Shown piece by piece: positions 8,104-16,635 of a DNA stretch of 64,000 bases; positions within the stretch are counted from its first letter, which is position 1; every line of letters begins with the position of its first letter. The notes under the pieces are model-generated. The model was not told where the DNA came from, did not search any database, and saw only the letters and a program-made list of their open reading frames with translations. A program made the position numbers and the translations under genes. The DNA lies in NCBI GenBank assembly GCA_020633055.1, contig JACKEJ010000015.1:62001-126000 (forward strand), written 5' to 3'. This DNA comes from Sandaracinaceae bacterium (GTDB taxonomy: Bacteria > Myxococcota_A > Polyangia > Polyangiales > Houyiibacteriaceae).

Positions 8104-9714
8104 TTGAGCCAGTTCACGCTCGAGATCGACTCCCCCCTCAGCCGCATTCCCCAGCGCACCACGCACAAGCCCGTGGTCGTCCTCAAGTTCGGCGGCACCA
8201 CCGTCGGCTCCACACCGGATGAGGGGCGCATCAAGACCGCGCGCCTGCTCATCGCCGACTACCTCGAGCGCGGCCTGTTCGTGGTGCCCGTGTTCAGCGC
8301 CTTCCGGCGCGGCCGCAGCGGCTCGAGCGAGAAGGTCAGCATCACGGACCGCCTGCAGAGCTACGCGTCCATCATCGAAGGCGCCGACCGCTTCGAGGAT
8401 GGCGTCGCCACGTTCCGGCGCCTGCTGCAGAGCCCGCACGAGGGCATGCTGCACGACCTCAAGCTGCAGGACGACCGGGAGCTGCGGGCCGAGCTCGACG
8501 GAGAGATCGATCACCTGGTGAAGACCGCGGCGCTGTGTTGCCGCGCGCACGAGAGCATCCCCAGCCTCGACGCCGAGCTGATCACCGGCGGGGAGCGCCT
8601 GGCCACGCGCATCCTCTCGGCGTACTTCAACCGCCTCCACGCCGACGGTCGCTTCCCGCTGCGCACGGCGCGCGTGACGGGCGCCGAGATGGGGCTCTTC
8701 ACCGACAGCACGTTCCGCAACGCGTCCATCGACTGGAGCCGCGCCGTGGAGCACGCGCGCGAGGTGCTGCTGGGCAAGTACCTGGAGGCGGGCGTGCTGC
8801 CCATCGTGACGGGCTTCGACGGCATCTACGACCCAGACCAGGCCTTCGCCGGCATGATGCGCGACGACGCGCTCGAGCGCTCCGGCAGCCGCTTCTCGGG
8901 CGTGTACCGCACGGCCCTCGGGCGCGGAGGCTCGGACCTCACGGCCACGTTCCTGGGGCTGGCGCTCGGCGCGCAGTACGTGGGCTTCGTGAAGGAGACC
9001 CCGGGCGTGCTCTCGGGCGACGACATGCTCGTGGGCGAGTCCGCGCAGACCATCCCCGAGCTGGACTACGACCTGGCCACGGAGGCCGGCAACATCTACC
9101 CCAAGGCCGTCGAGCCGGTCCGCGCCGGCAAGGTGCCCGTGCACATCTTCGACCCACGCGCGCCAGAGCACTTCACCGCCATCCACGACGTCAGCCTGAG
9201 CGACGGCCTGTACCTCATCACGCACCCCGTGGCCTGCATCAACGTGCACGTGGGCGCCGTCCCCGACGAGCCCGGCGAGCTGGTGAAGCTGCTCGAGTAC
9301 TTCGCGCGCTTCGGCCTCGACGTCGCCGAGGTGCGCCACCAACGCAGCGGCACCGACCTCATCGTGGAGGCCAACGAGCAAGAGGTCAGCCGCGCCATCG
9401 ACGCCCTCGAGGTGGCGGGCTACCGACCGCAGCCGACGCACATCTGGTACCTGCGCGTCGTCGGCAACATCACGCCGCAGCTGTGCATGGCCTTCAACGA
9501 GTTCGTCAGCGAGTTCCACCCGCTCAGCTCCGCCAGCTTCCAGGTGGGCACCAAGGCGCTCACCGTCGCCTTCCCACGCAACCGCGTGGGCACCGAAGAG
9601 CGCGAAGAGGAGCGCATCCACGCGCTGGTGAAGCGCATCCACGACGAGCTGGTCGTCCCCAACCTGGGACGCAAGGTGTCGCTGCGGGCGTTCGGCGGGC
9701 AGGCGGTGGGGTAG
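8104..9714 (+). CDS. lysC: Aspartate kinase (aspartokinase)
   Basis: 536 residues from TTG 8104, chosen for the AAAGG site just upstream. The amino acid kinase domain begins with VVLKFGGTTVGS near residue 22, corresponding to the KFGGTS nucleotide-binding motif, and includes a GRGGSDLTAT motif near 280. The C terminus holds tandem ACT-type regulatory domains, with one clear repeat around residues 380-440 (VGAVPDEPGELVKLLEYF). The enzyme phosphorylates L-aspartate at the entry to lysine, threonine and methionine synthesis; ACT domains give feedback control. It is longer than typical lysine-sensitive monofunctional forms and no homoserine dehydrogenase domain is attached. It stands alone between two intergenic regions with palindromes. 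Confidence 0.87.
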   Translation: MSQFTLEIDSPLSRIPQRTTHKPVVVLKFGGTTVGSTPDEGRIKTARLLIADYLERGLFVVPVFSAFRRGRSGSSEKVSITDRLQSYASIIEGADRFEDGVATFRRLLQSPHEGMLHDLKLQDDRELRAELDGEIDHLVKTAALCCRAHESIPSLDAELITGGERLATRILSAYFNRLHADGRFPLRTARVTGAEMGLFTDSTFRNASIDWSRAVEHAREVLLGKYLEAGVLPIVTGFDGIYDPDQAFAGMMRDDALERSGSRFSGVYRTALGRGGSDLTATFLGLALGAQYVGFVKETPGVLSGDDMLVGESAQTIPELDYDLATEAGNIYPKAVEPVRAGKVPVHIFDPRAPEHFTAIHDVSLSDGLYLITHPVACINVHVGAVPDEPGELVKLLEYFARFGLDVAEVRHQRSGTDLIVEANEQEVSRAIDALEVAGYRPQPTHIWYLRVVGNITPQLCMAFNEFVSEFHPLSSASFQVGTKALTVAFPRNRVGTEEREEERIHALVKRIHDELVVPNLGRKVSLRAFGGQAVG

Positions 9715-9782
9715 CCCGGGTCGGCAACGCCAGACTCCGTGGGACACAGCGAGCACCCAGCCGGGAACCCCTCCCGACGCCC

Positions 9783-9825
9783 AATGTGACACCCCGAGAT
9801 CACTGGGGGTTCTCGCGGTCACATT
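9783..9825. promoter_or_regulatory. Nested inverted repeat between lysC and the fatty-acid operon
   Basis: The 308-base gap at 9715-10022 holds AATGTGAC (9783-9790) paired with GTCACATT (9818-9825), enclosing a second repeat, ACCCC (9791-9795) with GGGGT (9806-9810). It could end lysC transcription or bind a regulator. Downstream, TGTAAA recurs at 9825-9830, 9836-9841 and about 9939, the last within CTGTAAACAG, itself a dyad. A TTGACC at about 9888 could be a -35 element. Nothing gene-like is seen in the gap. Confidence 0.45.
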
Positions 9826-10006
9826 GTAAAATGCGTGTAAACTGCGCAGGAATTGCCTTGTTTTGAGCGCGATGGGGATCTGAGGGCTTGACCCCGGGAC
9901 ATGGGCACGTCACGTTTCGGGGGTTCGCTGGTAAATCTGTAAACAGCGAGCGAACTGACCCGCGCGAATCGACCCTGCCAAGGGCGGTAACAAACGGGCC
10001 CCACCC

Positions 10007-10012
10007 AAGGAG
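10007..10012 (+). promoter_or_regulatory. Ribosome binding site deciding a GTG start
   Basis: AAGGAG, ten bases before GTG 10023. It is the best site in the region and marks that GTG, not upstream in-frame codons, as the start of the dehydrogenase. Confidence 0.65.
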
Positions 10013-10022
10013 CAAGAAGCTG

Positions 10023-11345
10023 GTGTCCACCTCGACGCAATCCGCGCAGAGCCTGCTCGCGTCCCGCGAGCTCAACCACGTCGTCGTCCTCGGCGCGAAC
10101 GGCACCATGGGCTTCGGCAGTGGTGTCCTCTTCACCCAGGCCGTCCCCCGCGTGACCTTCCTCGCCCGCACCAAGGAGAAGGCGGAGCAGGGCGTCGCCG
10201 CCGCGAAGGCCATGGTGCGCTCCAACACCGTGTCGCAGCGCGTCGACACCGGCAGCTACGACGACCTCGAGAAGGTCTGCGGCGAAGCCGACCTCATCTT
10301 CGAGGCGGTCACCGAGCAGCTGCCCCTCAAGCAGGAGTTCTTCGCCCGCGTGGACGCCGCGCGCCGCCCGGACTCCATCGTGGCCACCGTCACCAGCGGC
10401 CTCAGCATCAACACGCTGGCCGAGGGCCGCAGCGAGTCGTTCCGCAAGAACTTCCTCGGCCTGCACTTCTTCAACCCGCCCAACGTCATCGTCGGCACCG
10501 AGCTGATCGCCAGCAAGGACACCGACCCGGGCCTGCTCGACTTCATCGAGGTCTACTCGGAGAAGAAGCTCGGCCGCACCATGATCCGCACGCACGACAC
10601 GGCGGGCTTCGCCGGCAACCGCGTGGGCTTCAAGGTCCTCAACGAGTGCGCCATCTTGGCCGAGCAGCACGGCCCCGCGCTGGTCGACAAGATCGTCGGG
10701 CCCTACACCGGCCGCGCCCTCACGCCGCTGGCCACCGTGGACCTCGTCGGCTGGGACATCCACCGCGCCATCGTGGACAACATCGTCGCGCTCACCAAGG
10801 ACGAGGCGCACGACACGCTCAAGCTGCCCAAGTACATGGCCGACCTGATGGATAAGGGCACGCTCGGCAACAAGAGCGGCCGCGGCTTCTTCATGCGCGA
10901 CGGCAAGCGCAAGCTGGCGCTCATCCCCGGCACCGACCGCTACCAGCCGGTCGACGAGATCAAGCTGCCGGACCTCAGCTACATCGCGGAGATCGCGGAG
11001 CTGCACCGCATCGGCCGCTACGACGCCGCCATGGCCGCGTTCGTGGCCGCCAAGGGCCCCGAGGCCGACCTCGCCCGCAAGGTCATCTCTGGCTACATCA
11101 GCTACTCGTTCCACCGCGTGGGCGAGTGCACCGACACCATCACCGGCATCGACCTCATCATGGGTCAGGGCTTCAACTGGGCGCCGCCCAGCGTGCTGGT
11201 GGACACCATCGGCCTCGCCGAGACCATCGCCATGATCGAGAAGTCGGGCGTCCCCGTCCCGAGCATCCTCGCCAACGCGGCCCCCGGCACGCGCTTCTTC
11301 AACCACCCCACCATCAACGTCGGCAAGTTCTTCGTCGCCGGCTGA
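10023..11345 (+). CDS. 3-hydroxyacyl-CoA dehydrogenase
   Basis: 440 residues. The Rossmann NAD-binding loop is VVVLGANGTMGFGSG near residue 20, a variant of GxGxxG. The family motif HFFNPPNVI appears near residue 150 and is followed by the helical C-terminal dehydrogenase domain with AGFAGNRVGFKVLNE. The enzyme oxidises 3-hydroxyacyl-CoA to 3-ketoacyl-CoA in beta-oxidation. It lacks the enoyl-CoA hydratase domain of FadB, so it is a stand-alone dehydrogenase with an extended C terminus. The thiolase follows after 35 bases, so the two form an operon for the last steps of a beta-oxidation cycle. Codon use is strongly biased to C-ending codons, as in highly expressed genes. Confidence 0.88.
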   Translation: MSTSTQSAQSLLASRELNHVVVLGANGTMGFGSGVLFTQAVPRVTFLARTKEKAEQGVAAAKAMVRSNTVSQRVDTGSYDDLEKVCGEADLIFEAVTEQLPLKQEFFARVDAARRPDSIVATVTSGLSINTLAEGRSESFRKNFLGLHFFNPPNVIVGTELIASKDTDPGLLDFIEVYSEKKLGRTMIRTHDTAGFAGNRVGFKVLNECAILAEQHGPALVDKIVGPYTGRALTPLATVDLVGWDIHRAIVDNIVALTKDEAHDTLKLPKYMADLMDKGTLGNKSGRGFFMRDGKRKLALIPGTDRYQPVDEIKLPDLSYIAEIAELHRIGRYDAAMAAFVAAKGPEADLARKVISGYISYSFHRVGECTDTITGIDLIMGQGFNWAPPSVLVDTIGLAETIAMIEKSGVPVPSILANAAPGTRFFNHPTINVGKFFVAG

Positions 11346-11380
11346 TCGTCGGACCACCAGAAGAAAAGGAGAGCATCCAC

Positions 11381-12610
11381 ATGTCCAAAGAAGTTTACAT
11401 CCTTGGTGGTTACCAGACCGACTTCGCCCGTAACTGGAGCAAGGAGCGCAAGCACTTCGTCGCGATGATCCGCGAGTCCGTGCAGGGCGCGCTGCGCGAC
11501 GCGAAGGTGGCGCCGGAAGAGATCGAGAGCGGCCACGTCGGCAACTTCGCCGCGTCCCTCTACAGCAAGCAGGGCCACATCGGCGCGTTCTTCGTCGAGG
11601 CCGACCCCGCCTTCAGCGGCCTCCCCACGGGGCGCCACGAGGCGGCCTGCGCGTCGGGCAGCATCGCGCTCCTGGCCGCCAGCGCCGAGATCGAGGCCGG
11701 CCGCTACGACGTGCAGTGCGTCGTCGGCGTCGAGCAGATGAAGACTGTCAACGCCTCCGTCGGCGGCGACTTCCTCGGCACGGCGGCCTGGTACGAGCTC
11801 GAGGCCAAGGGCGTCGAGTTCCCGTTCCCCAAGCTCTTCGGCAAGCTCGGCGACGAGTACGACAAGCGCTACGGCCTCAAGGACGAGCACCTGGCCGAGA
11901 TCAGCGCCATCAACTACGCGAACGGCAAGCTCAACCCCAACGCGCAGACCCGCACCTGGTACATGAACAAGGAGCACGCGCTGGGCGCGGACGAGTTCAA
12001 CGGCGCCGTGGGCGGCCGCGTGAAGATCAGCGACTGCTCGCAGGTGACCGACGGCTCGGCCACCGTCATCCTCGCGTCGGCCGAGTTCGCCGCCAAGTGG
12101 GCCGCCCGCAACGGCGTGAAGCTCGAGAACATCCCCCGCATCAAGGGCTGGGGCCACAACACGGCGCGCATCCGCTTCGACGACAAGGTGCGCGAGAGCA
12201 AGGACGCGGAGTACGTGCTGCCGCACGTGCGCTCCACCATCCTCAACGCGCGCAAGCGCGCCGGCATCGCCGACGTGTCGGGCATCGACTGCATCGAGAC
12301 GCACGACTGCTTCACCACCAGCGAGTACATGGCCATCGACCACTTCGGCCTGACCGCCCCCGGTGAGAGCTGGAAGGCCGTCGAGGACGGCACCATCGCG
12401 CTCGGCGGGCGCTGCCCCATCAACCCGAGCGGCGGCCTGATCGGCGCTGGTCACCCGGTGGGCGCCTCGGGCGTGCGCCAGGTGCTCGACGCCTACAAGC
12501 AGGTCACCGACACGGCCGGCGACTACCAGGTGGCAGGCGCCAAGAACGTGCAGACGCTCAACATCGGCGGCAGCGGCACCACCAGCGTCAGCTTCGTCGT
12601 CGGCGCCTGA
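11381..12610 (+). CDS. Acetyl-CoA acetyltransferase, SCP-x-type thiolase
   Basis: 409 residues. ATG 11381 is preceded by AAAAGGAGAG at the right distance. The acylation cysteine lies in EAACASGS (C90), an HDCF motif near residue 307 and the C-terminal GAGHPVGASG near 360 are those of SCP-x/SCP2-type thiolases, which differ from FadA-type enzymes in the residues around the third catalytic motif. It cleaves 3-ketoacyl-CoA with CoA, or condenses acetyl-CoA. It is the second gene of the operon with the hydroxyacyl-CoA dehydrogenase. A good terminator follows. Confidence 0.87.
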   Translation: MSKEVYILGGYQTDFARNWSKERKHFVAMIRESVQGALRDAKVAPEEIESGHVGNFAASLYSKQGHIGAFFVEADPAFSGLPTGRHEAACASGSIALLAASAEIEAGRYDVQCVVGVEQMKTVNASVGGDFLGTAAWYELEAKGVEFPFPKLFGKLGDEYDKRYGLKDEHLAEISAINYANGKLNPNAQTRTWYMNKEHALGADEFNGAVGGRVKISDCSQVTDGSATVILASAEFAAKWAARNGVKLENIPRIKGWGHNTARIRFDDKVRESKDAEYVLPHVRSTILNARKRAGIADVSGIDCIETHDCFTTSEYMAIDHFGLTAPGESWKAVEDGTIALGGRCPINPSGGLIGAGHPVGASGVRQVLDAYKQVTDTAGDYQVAGAKNVQTLNIGGSGTTSVSFVVGA

Positions 12611-12636
12611 GCCACGCGAGCAACCGCGCACGCACC

Positions 12637-12664
12637 GGCCCGTCCTGGCACCCCAGGGCGGGCC
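12637..12664. terminator. Strong hairpin between convergent genes
   Basis: GGCCCGTCCTGG (12637-12648) pairs with CCAGGGCGGGCC (12653-12664) with one wobble and a four-base loop, then GTTCGCGTT. It sits 26 bases after the thiolase stop and 8 bases from the converging kinase gene and may serve both. Confidence 0.75.
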
Positions 12665-12672
12665 GTTCGCGT

Positions 12673-14565
12673 TCAGCCCGGGGCACCCCCACGGGTCGGC
12701 GAGCCCTGCTTCGAGATCGCCTCCTCACGCGCAGCCGCCTTGCGCGCGTCGCGCCGCCACAGCGCGCTCAGCGCGGCGCCGCCCACCAGCACGTAGAAGC
12801 CCTGCCACTCGAGCACGTGTGTGGTGTCGACGACGCTCATGAACGCGACGGGCAAGAGGGCCACCGTGACCCACGTCAGGCGCCGCTCCATGACCATGGT
12901 CATCGCGACGAAGAAGAACACGTAGACGCCCGAGCTCAGCGTGAGCGACTGCTGTGGCGTGGTGCCCAGCTGCCAGCACAGCGCCCACAGCACGCCCACC
13001 CCGCCCAGCGACGCAGACAGCAGCAGCAGCGCGCGGCGGTCGATCTGCGTCGTCATCAGCGTGTCCCGCACCAGCCACATGACCCCTCCGGAGAGGCTGA
13101 GCGTGACGGCGACCTCGAGCATCAGCAGTGGATGCGTGAGCGTGACCAGGCCCGAGCGCAGGAGCCAACCGCTGAGCAGGAACCAGAGGAACCAGCTGAC
13201 GCTCACCGAGGCGGCGATGATGGACCGCACCCGCGCGTGCCGCAGGATGTCCTGGTTGCTGCCCAGGTCCTCGAGGGCCCTGCGCTCCCGCTCCTTCTCC
13301 ATCGCGGCCGCGCGCAGCGCACGCACGCGCTGCCAGAGCGCATCGTCGCCCGCGGGCAACCGGTCCAGCGCCGCCGCCGCGCGCCGCCAGTCGTTGGCCC
13401 GGAGCGCGCGCTCCACCGCCAGGCGCGCCAGGTCGTCGAGGGCCGCGCGCGCCGCCGTGTTGCCGGGCCACGAGGACAGCGCCTCCTCGAGCCCGAAGCG
13501 ACACTCGCTCTCGACGCGCCGCGCCACCGAGGGACGCAGCGCCTTTCCGTCGCGCTCCTCGCGCAGCAGCGACAGGCGCGTCAGCGCCGCCGCGAGGATG
13601 GCGTTGGACTCGCGGTGCTGCACGAACGCACGCACCGCGAGGCGCAGCTCGTCGGCGGACGCGTAGCGGTCGTCGACGGCGCGGGCCATGGCCTTGTGCA
13701 GGATGGCGCGCAGCTCGGACGGGACCGCGTCGTCGTAAGGAGCGGGCTCGGCGGCGAAGGCGGCGGACATCACCTCGTCCACCGAGTCGCCACGGTTCGG
13801 GGGGCGCCCCGTGACGATGCGGTGCACGAGCGCGCCGAGCAGGAACACATCGGTTCGCGGTCCCATGGCGCCGCCGAGACCAGCCGCCTGCTCGGGTGAC
13901 AGATAGGCCGGCGTCCCCACGATGGTGCGGATGTCCACCGTGCGGGGGATCCACGGGTCGGCGTCTTCGTCGAAGCTGGCGGCCACCCCCCAGTCCAGCA
14001 GGTAGACCTCGCCGTGGTGCCCGACCATCACGTTGTCGGGCTTCAAGTCCAGGTGGACGATGTGCCGCGAGTGCGCGAAGTGCACCGCCCGACAGACACG
14101 CTCGAGGATGTCGAGGTGGAACGTGAGGCGGTCGCGCATGCCGAACTCCGCAGCGAGCGCGTCGTCGTCGAGCAGGGCGCGCCACGAGAGACCCTCCACC
14201 CGCTTCATGACCAGCTGCGGGTGGCCGCGGTCGCTGCACAGCTCGTGCACCGGGAGGATGTTGGGGTGCTCCAGCTGCGCCCCGATCCACGCCTCACGCA
14301 GGAACGAGAGCAGCGCGCCGTCGCCCTCCGAGCGCGCCGCCCCCAGCGCGCGCTTGACGGCCACCTGGCGGCGCAGCGTGGTCTGCAGGCCGACGCGCAC
14401 CACGCCCATGCCGCCCGCGCCCAGCAGCTCGCCCGGGACGACGCCCCCCTCGTGCGGGGCGCCGATGTGAGCGAACGGGTCTTCGTGGGTCACGGCGAGC
14501 TCACGCTCCCGCGGGCTGCGTAGGACGCCCACCGTGCTCAGCGTCGCGTCGTCGCTGCGGCTCAC
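12673..14565 (-). CDS. Ser/Thr protein kinase with C-terminal membrane domain (kinase B)
   Basis: 630 residues from a GTG that overlaps the stop of the upstream kinase (GTGA). The kinase domain covers about residues 43-320: glycine loop GAGGMG (49-54), ATP lysine K71, catalytic loop HLDLKPDN (171-178) where the usual HRD is HLD, and metal loop DWG (191-193) instead of DFG, then SPEQ and a GPRTDVFLLGA motif. A helical, arginine-rich linker follows, then about six membrane helices from residue 430 on. Catalytic Lys, Asp and Asn are present, so it should be active. It lies downstream of its paralogue and a CPA1 antiporter. It lacks the extracellular sensor domain of PASTA kinases; the membrane bundle is probably the sensor. 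Confidence 0.86.
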   Translation of the reverse strand: MSRSDDATLSTVGVLRSPRERELAVTHEDPFAHIGAPHEGGVVPGELLGAGGMGVVRVGLQTTLRRQVAVKRALGAARSEGDGALLSFLREAWIGAQLEHPNILPVHELCSDRGHPQLVMKRVEGLSWRALLDDDALAAEFGMRDRLTFHLDILERVCRAVHFAHSRHIVHLDLKPDNVMVGHHGEVYLLDWGVAASFDEDADPWIPRTVDIRTIVGTPAYLSPEQAAGLGGAMGPRTDVFLLGALVHRIVTGRPPNRGDSVDEVMSAAFAAEPAPYDDAVPSELRAILHKAMARAVDDRYASADELRLAVRAFVQHRESNAILAAALTRLSLLREERDGKALRPSVARRVESECRFGLEEALSSWPGNTAARAALDDLARLAVERALRANDWRRAAAALDRLPAGDDALWQRVRALRAAAMEKERERRALEDLGSNQDILRHARVRSIIAASVSVSWFLWFLLSGWLLRSGLVTLTHPLLMLEVAVTLSLSGGVMWLVRDTLMTTQIDRRALLLLSASLGGVGVLWALCWQLGTTPQQSLTLSSGVYVFFFVAMTMVMERRLTWVTVALLPVAFMSVVDTTHVLEWQGFYVLVGGAALSALWRRDARKAAAREEAISKQGSPTRGGAPG

Positions 14566-16586
14566 GTCGGCTCCTCCGTGCCGGCGGGCGCGTCCGCTGC
14601 ACCGTCTGCCTGCGGATGCCACCACAGGTACGCCAACCCCGCGCCGCCGATCGGTCCGAGGGCCGCCGTGAAGTAGAAGACGTGCTGTGGCCAGCGGGCT
14701 GCGCCGAGCGCCAATCCCAGCATCAACAACGACCCCCACCACGTGCGAGGGTCCAGCACGACGGCCACCGCGAGCCCCGCCAGCACGTACACGGCGAACC
14801 CCAGCACGGCGGCTTGGTGCGGCGAGAGCCCGATGGCGAGCGCCCCGACCCACACCACCAGGATCTCGGCGAACGCCGCGAACACGATGGTCAGCGCGCG
14901 GCGGTTGACGGCGGTGGACGTGAGCGGGCGCCGACCCACCGACACGAGGACGGCCAAGAACAGCGAGAACGCGAGGCCCAGGTTGATGAGCAACGTAGTA
15001 CCCGTCAGCGGGACCACCCCGAACCCGTCGAGCAGGCCCATGACGGTGTTCCACACGCTCCACGAGCCCCCGCCCGTGAGCGCGAGGCGGATGCGGATGG
15101 CGCGGTCGGTCTCGAGGCTCTCGTCGGCCGACAGCCGGCGCAGCTCGCGCTCCCGCTGCGCATCTTCTTCGGCAGCGCGCTCGAGCGCGGACAGCCTCTC
15201 GCGCAGGTCGTCGGTCAGCGTGGGGAAGTCCTCGAGGGCCGCGCGCGCGGCCAGCACGTCGAGGTCCTGCTCGGCCTGCTCCAGCCGCATGCGGGCCAAG
15301 GCCACCAGCCCCTCGTGCGCGCCCGGGCAGTCGGGCCACGACCGGAGCGCCTGCTGATACGCGAAACGACACGCGTCGAGCTGTCCCTCCACGCTCGCCT
15401 CGTCGCTGAGCGCCTGCATGGACGAGCGCCCCGCGTTCGAGATGCGCAAGAAGACGATCTCGTCGCGCAGCTTGTCGGCCCGCTCGGTGAGCGCCTGCGC
15501 GGGGCGATGATCCAAGAAGTCCTCGAGCGCGCGGCGGAACGCGTCGGCATCCGGGAAGCGGTCCGCCGGATCACGCGCGAGCGCGCGCTGCGCGATGCTG
15601 GCCAGCTCGGCGGGCACGTCCGCATCGAACGTCGGCGGCACCGCGCGGTGTGCGCTCACGAGCGCGAGCAACATCGACTGCTCGTGCGTACCCCGGTGCG
15701 GGGGCTGGCCCGTGATGATCTCGTGCAGCACCGCGCCCAGCAGGTACACGTCGGTCGCGGGCCCGAAGTCCGCCCCCCGCCCGAACACCTGCTCGGGCGA
15801 CAGGTAGCCGAGCGTGCCGCAGATGTTGTCCACGCTGGCCGCGGGACGCACGAAGTCGGGCGCCAGCGCGGGGTCGAACGCCGCCGCCACGCCCCAGTCG
15901 AGCAGCACCACCTCGCCGTGCTCCCCGACCATGACGTTGTCGGGCTTGAGGTCCAGGTGCAGCACGCCGCGGCTGTGCGCGAAGTGCACCGCGCGGCAGA
16001 CCTCGATCAGCACACGCAGCGGCTCGACGAAGCGCTCCTCGGGTGGCGCGTCGCGCGCCTCTTCCAGCAGCTCGCTCCACACGCGTCCGTCCACGCGCTT
16101 CATCACGATCAGCGGCGCGTCGCCCTCACGCGACAGCGTGTGGATGGGGAGCGTGTTGGGGTGATCGAGAGCGCCCGCCACCCAGGCCTCGTGCAGCATC
16201 GCGTGGTGCACGCCCTCGTCCGAGCCGCGGAACGGTCGCTTGACCGCGACCTCGCGCCGCAGGTGGTGCTGCACGGCCCGACGCACCTCGCCCATGCCGC
16301 CCTCGGCGATGAGCCCGCCGACCGACACGAGCCCCTCCGGAGCGTCGTGGATGGCGAGGTCGCTGACCAGCGTGCGGCTGCGTCCCAGGGTGACGCCAGG
16401 CCGCGCGTCGAGGGTCTGCACGCCCAGGGTCTGGAAGCGCTCGGCCAGCTGCGGGTCGTCCGCGGCGAGCGTCGTCATGTCGACCGCCGCGTCCCTCACG
16501 GTCGGGACCAGGCCCGCGCGCGCCGTGGGCTCCGTCTCCCGCGCCAAAGGGCCTTCGCGCGGTCGCTCGGTGGACGAGGAGGTCAT
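14562..16586 (-). CDS. Ser/Thr protein kinase with C-terminal membrane domain (kinase A)
   Basis: 674 residues, paralogous to the kinase encoded directly downstream. A long N-terminal extension (about 85 residues, with TLGVQTLDARPG) precedes the kinase domain: glycine loop AEGGMG (94-99), lysine K116, HLDLKPDN (210-217), DWG (230-232), SPEQVFG. The C-terminal half has a helical linker with many charged residues and about six membrane segments from residue 505 on. HLD and DWG replace HRD and DFG in both paralogues, as in other myxobacterial kinases I recall. The gene begins 49 bases after the CPA1 antiporter, so antiporter and both kinases are probably one transcript. Confidence 0.86.
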   Translation of the reverse strand: MTSSSTERPREGPLARETEPTARAGLVPTVRDAAVDMTTLAADDPQLAERFQTLGVQTLDARPGVTLGRSRTLVSDLAIHDAPEGLVSVGGLIAEGGMGEVRRAVQHHLRREVAVKRPFRGSDEGVHHAMLHEAWVAGALDHPNTLPIHTLSREGDAPLIVMKRVDGRVWSELLEEARDAPPEERFVEPLRVLIEVCRAVHFAHSRGVLHLDLKPDNVMVGEHGEVVLLDWGVAAAFDPALAPDFVRPAASVDNICGTLGYLSPEQVFGRGADFGPATDVYLLGAVLHEIITGQPPHRGTHEQSMLLALVSAHRAVPPTFDADVPAELASIAQRALARDPADRFPDADAFRRALEDFLDHRPAQALTERADKLRDEIVFLRISNAGRSSMQALSDEASVEGQLDACRFAYQQALRSWPDCPGAHEGLVALARMRLEQAEQDLDVLAARAALEDFPTLTDDLRERLSALERAAEEDAQRERELRRLSADESLETDRAIRIRLALTGGGSWSVWNTVMGLLDGFGVVPLTGTTLLINLGLAFSLFLAVLVSVGRRPLTSTAVNRRALTIVFAAFAEILVVWVGALAIGLSPHQAAVLGFAVYVLAGLAVAVVLDPRTWWGSLLMLGLALGAARWPQHVFYFTAALGPIGGAGLAYLWWHPQADGAADAPAGTEEPT

Positions 16587-16635
16587 GCAGCGCCTCGATT
16601 ATGCCAGCTCCTCGTGCTGGAGGGGGCCACGGCGC

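Noticed and set aside
9785..9804. CRP-type site TGTGA...TCACT
   Set aside because: The spacer is ten bases, not six, and the half-sites belong to a larger stem.
14566..15372. Fusion of extra sequence to the N terminus of kinase B
   Set aside because: It is an alternate-frame reading of kinase A; GTG 14565 with the GTGA overlap is the natural start.
12673..16586. Pseudokinase interpretation because HRD and DFG are changed to HLD and DWG
   Set aside because: The catalytic Asp, the Asn of the catalytic loop, the metal-binding Asp and the ATP lysine are all present in both proteins.
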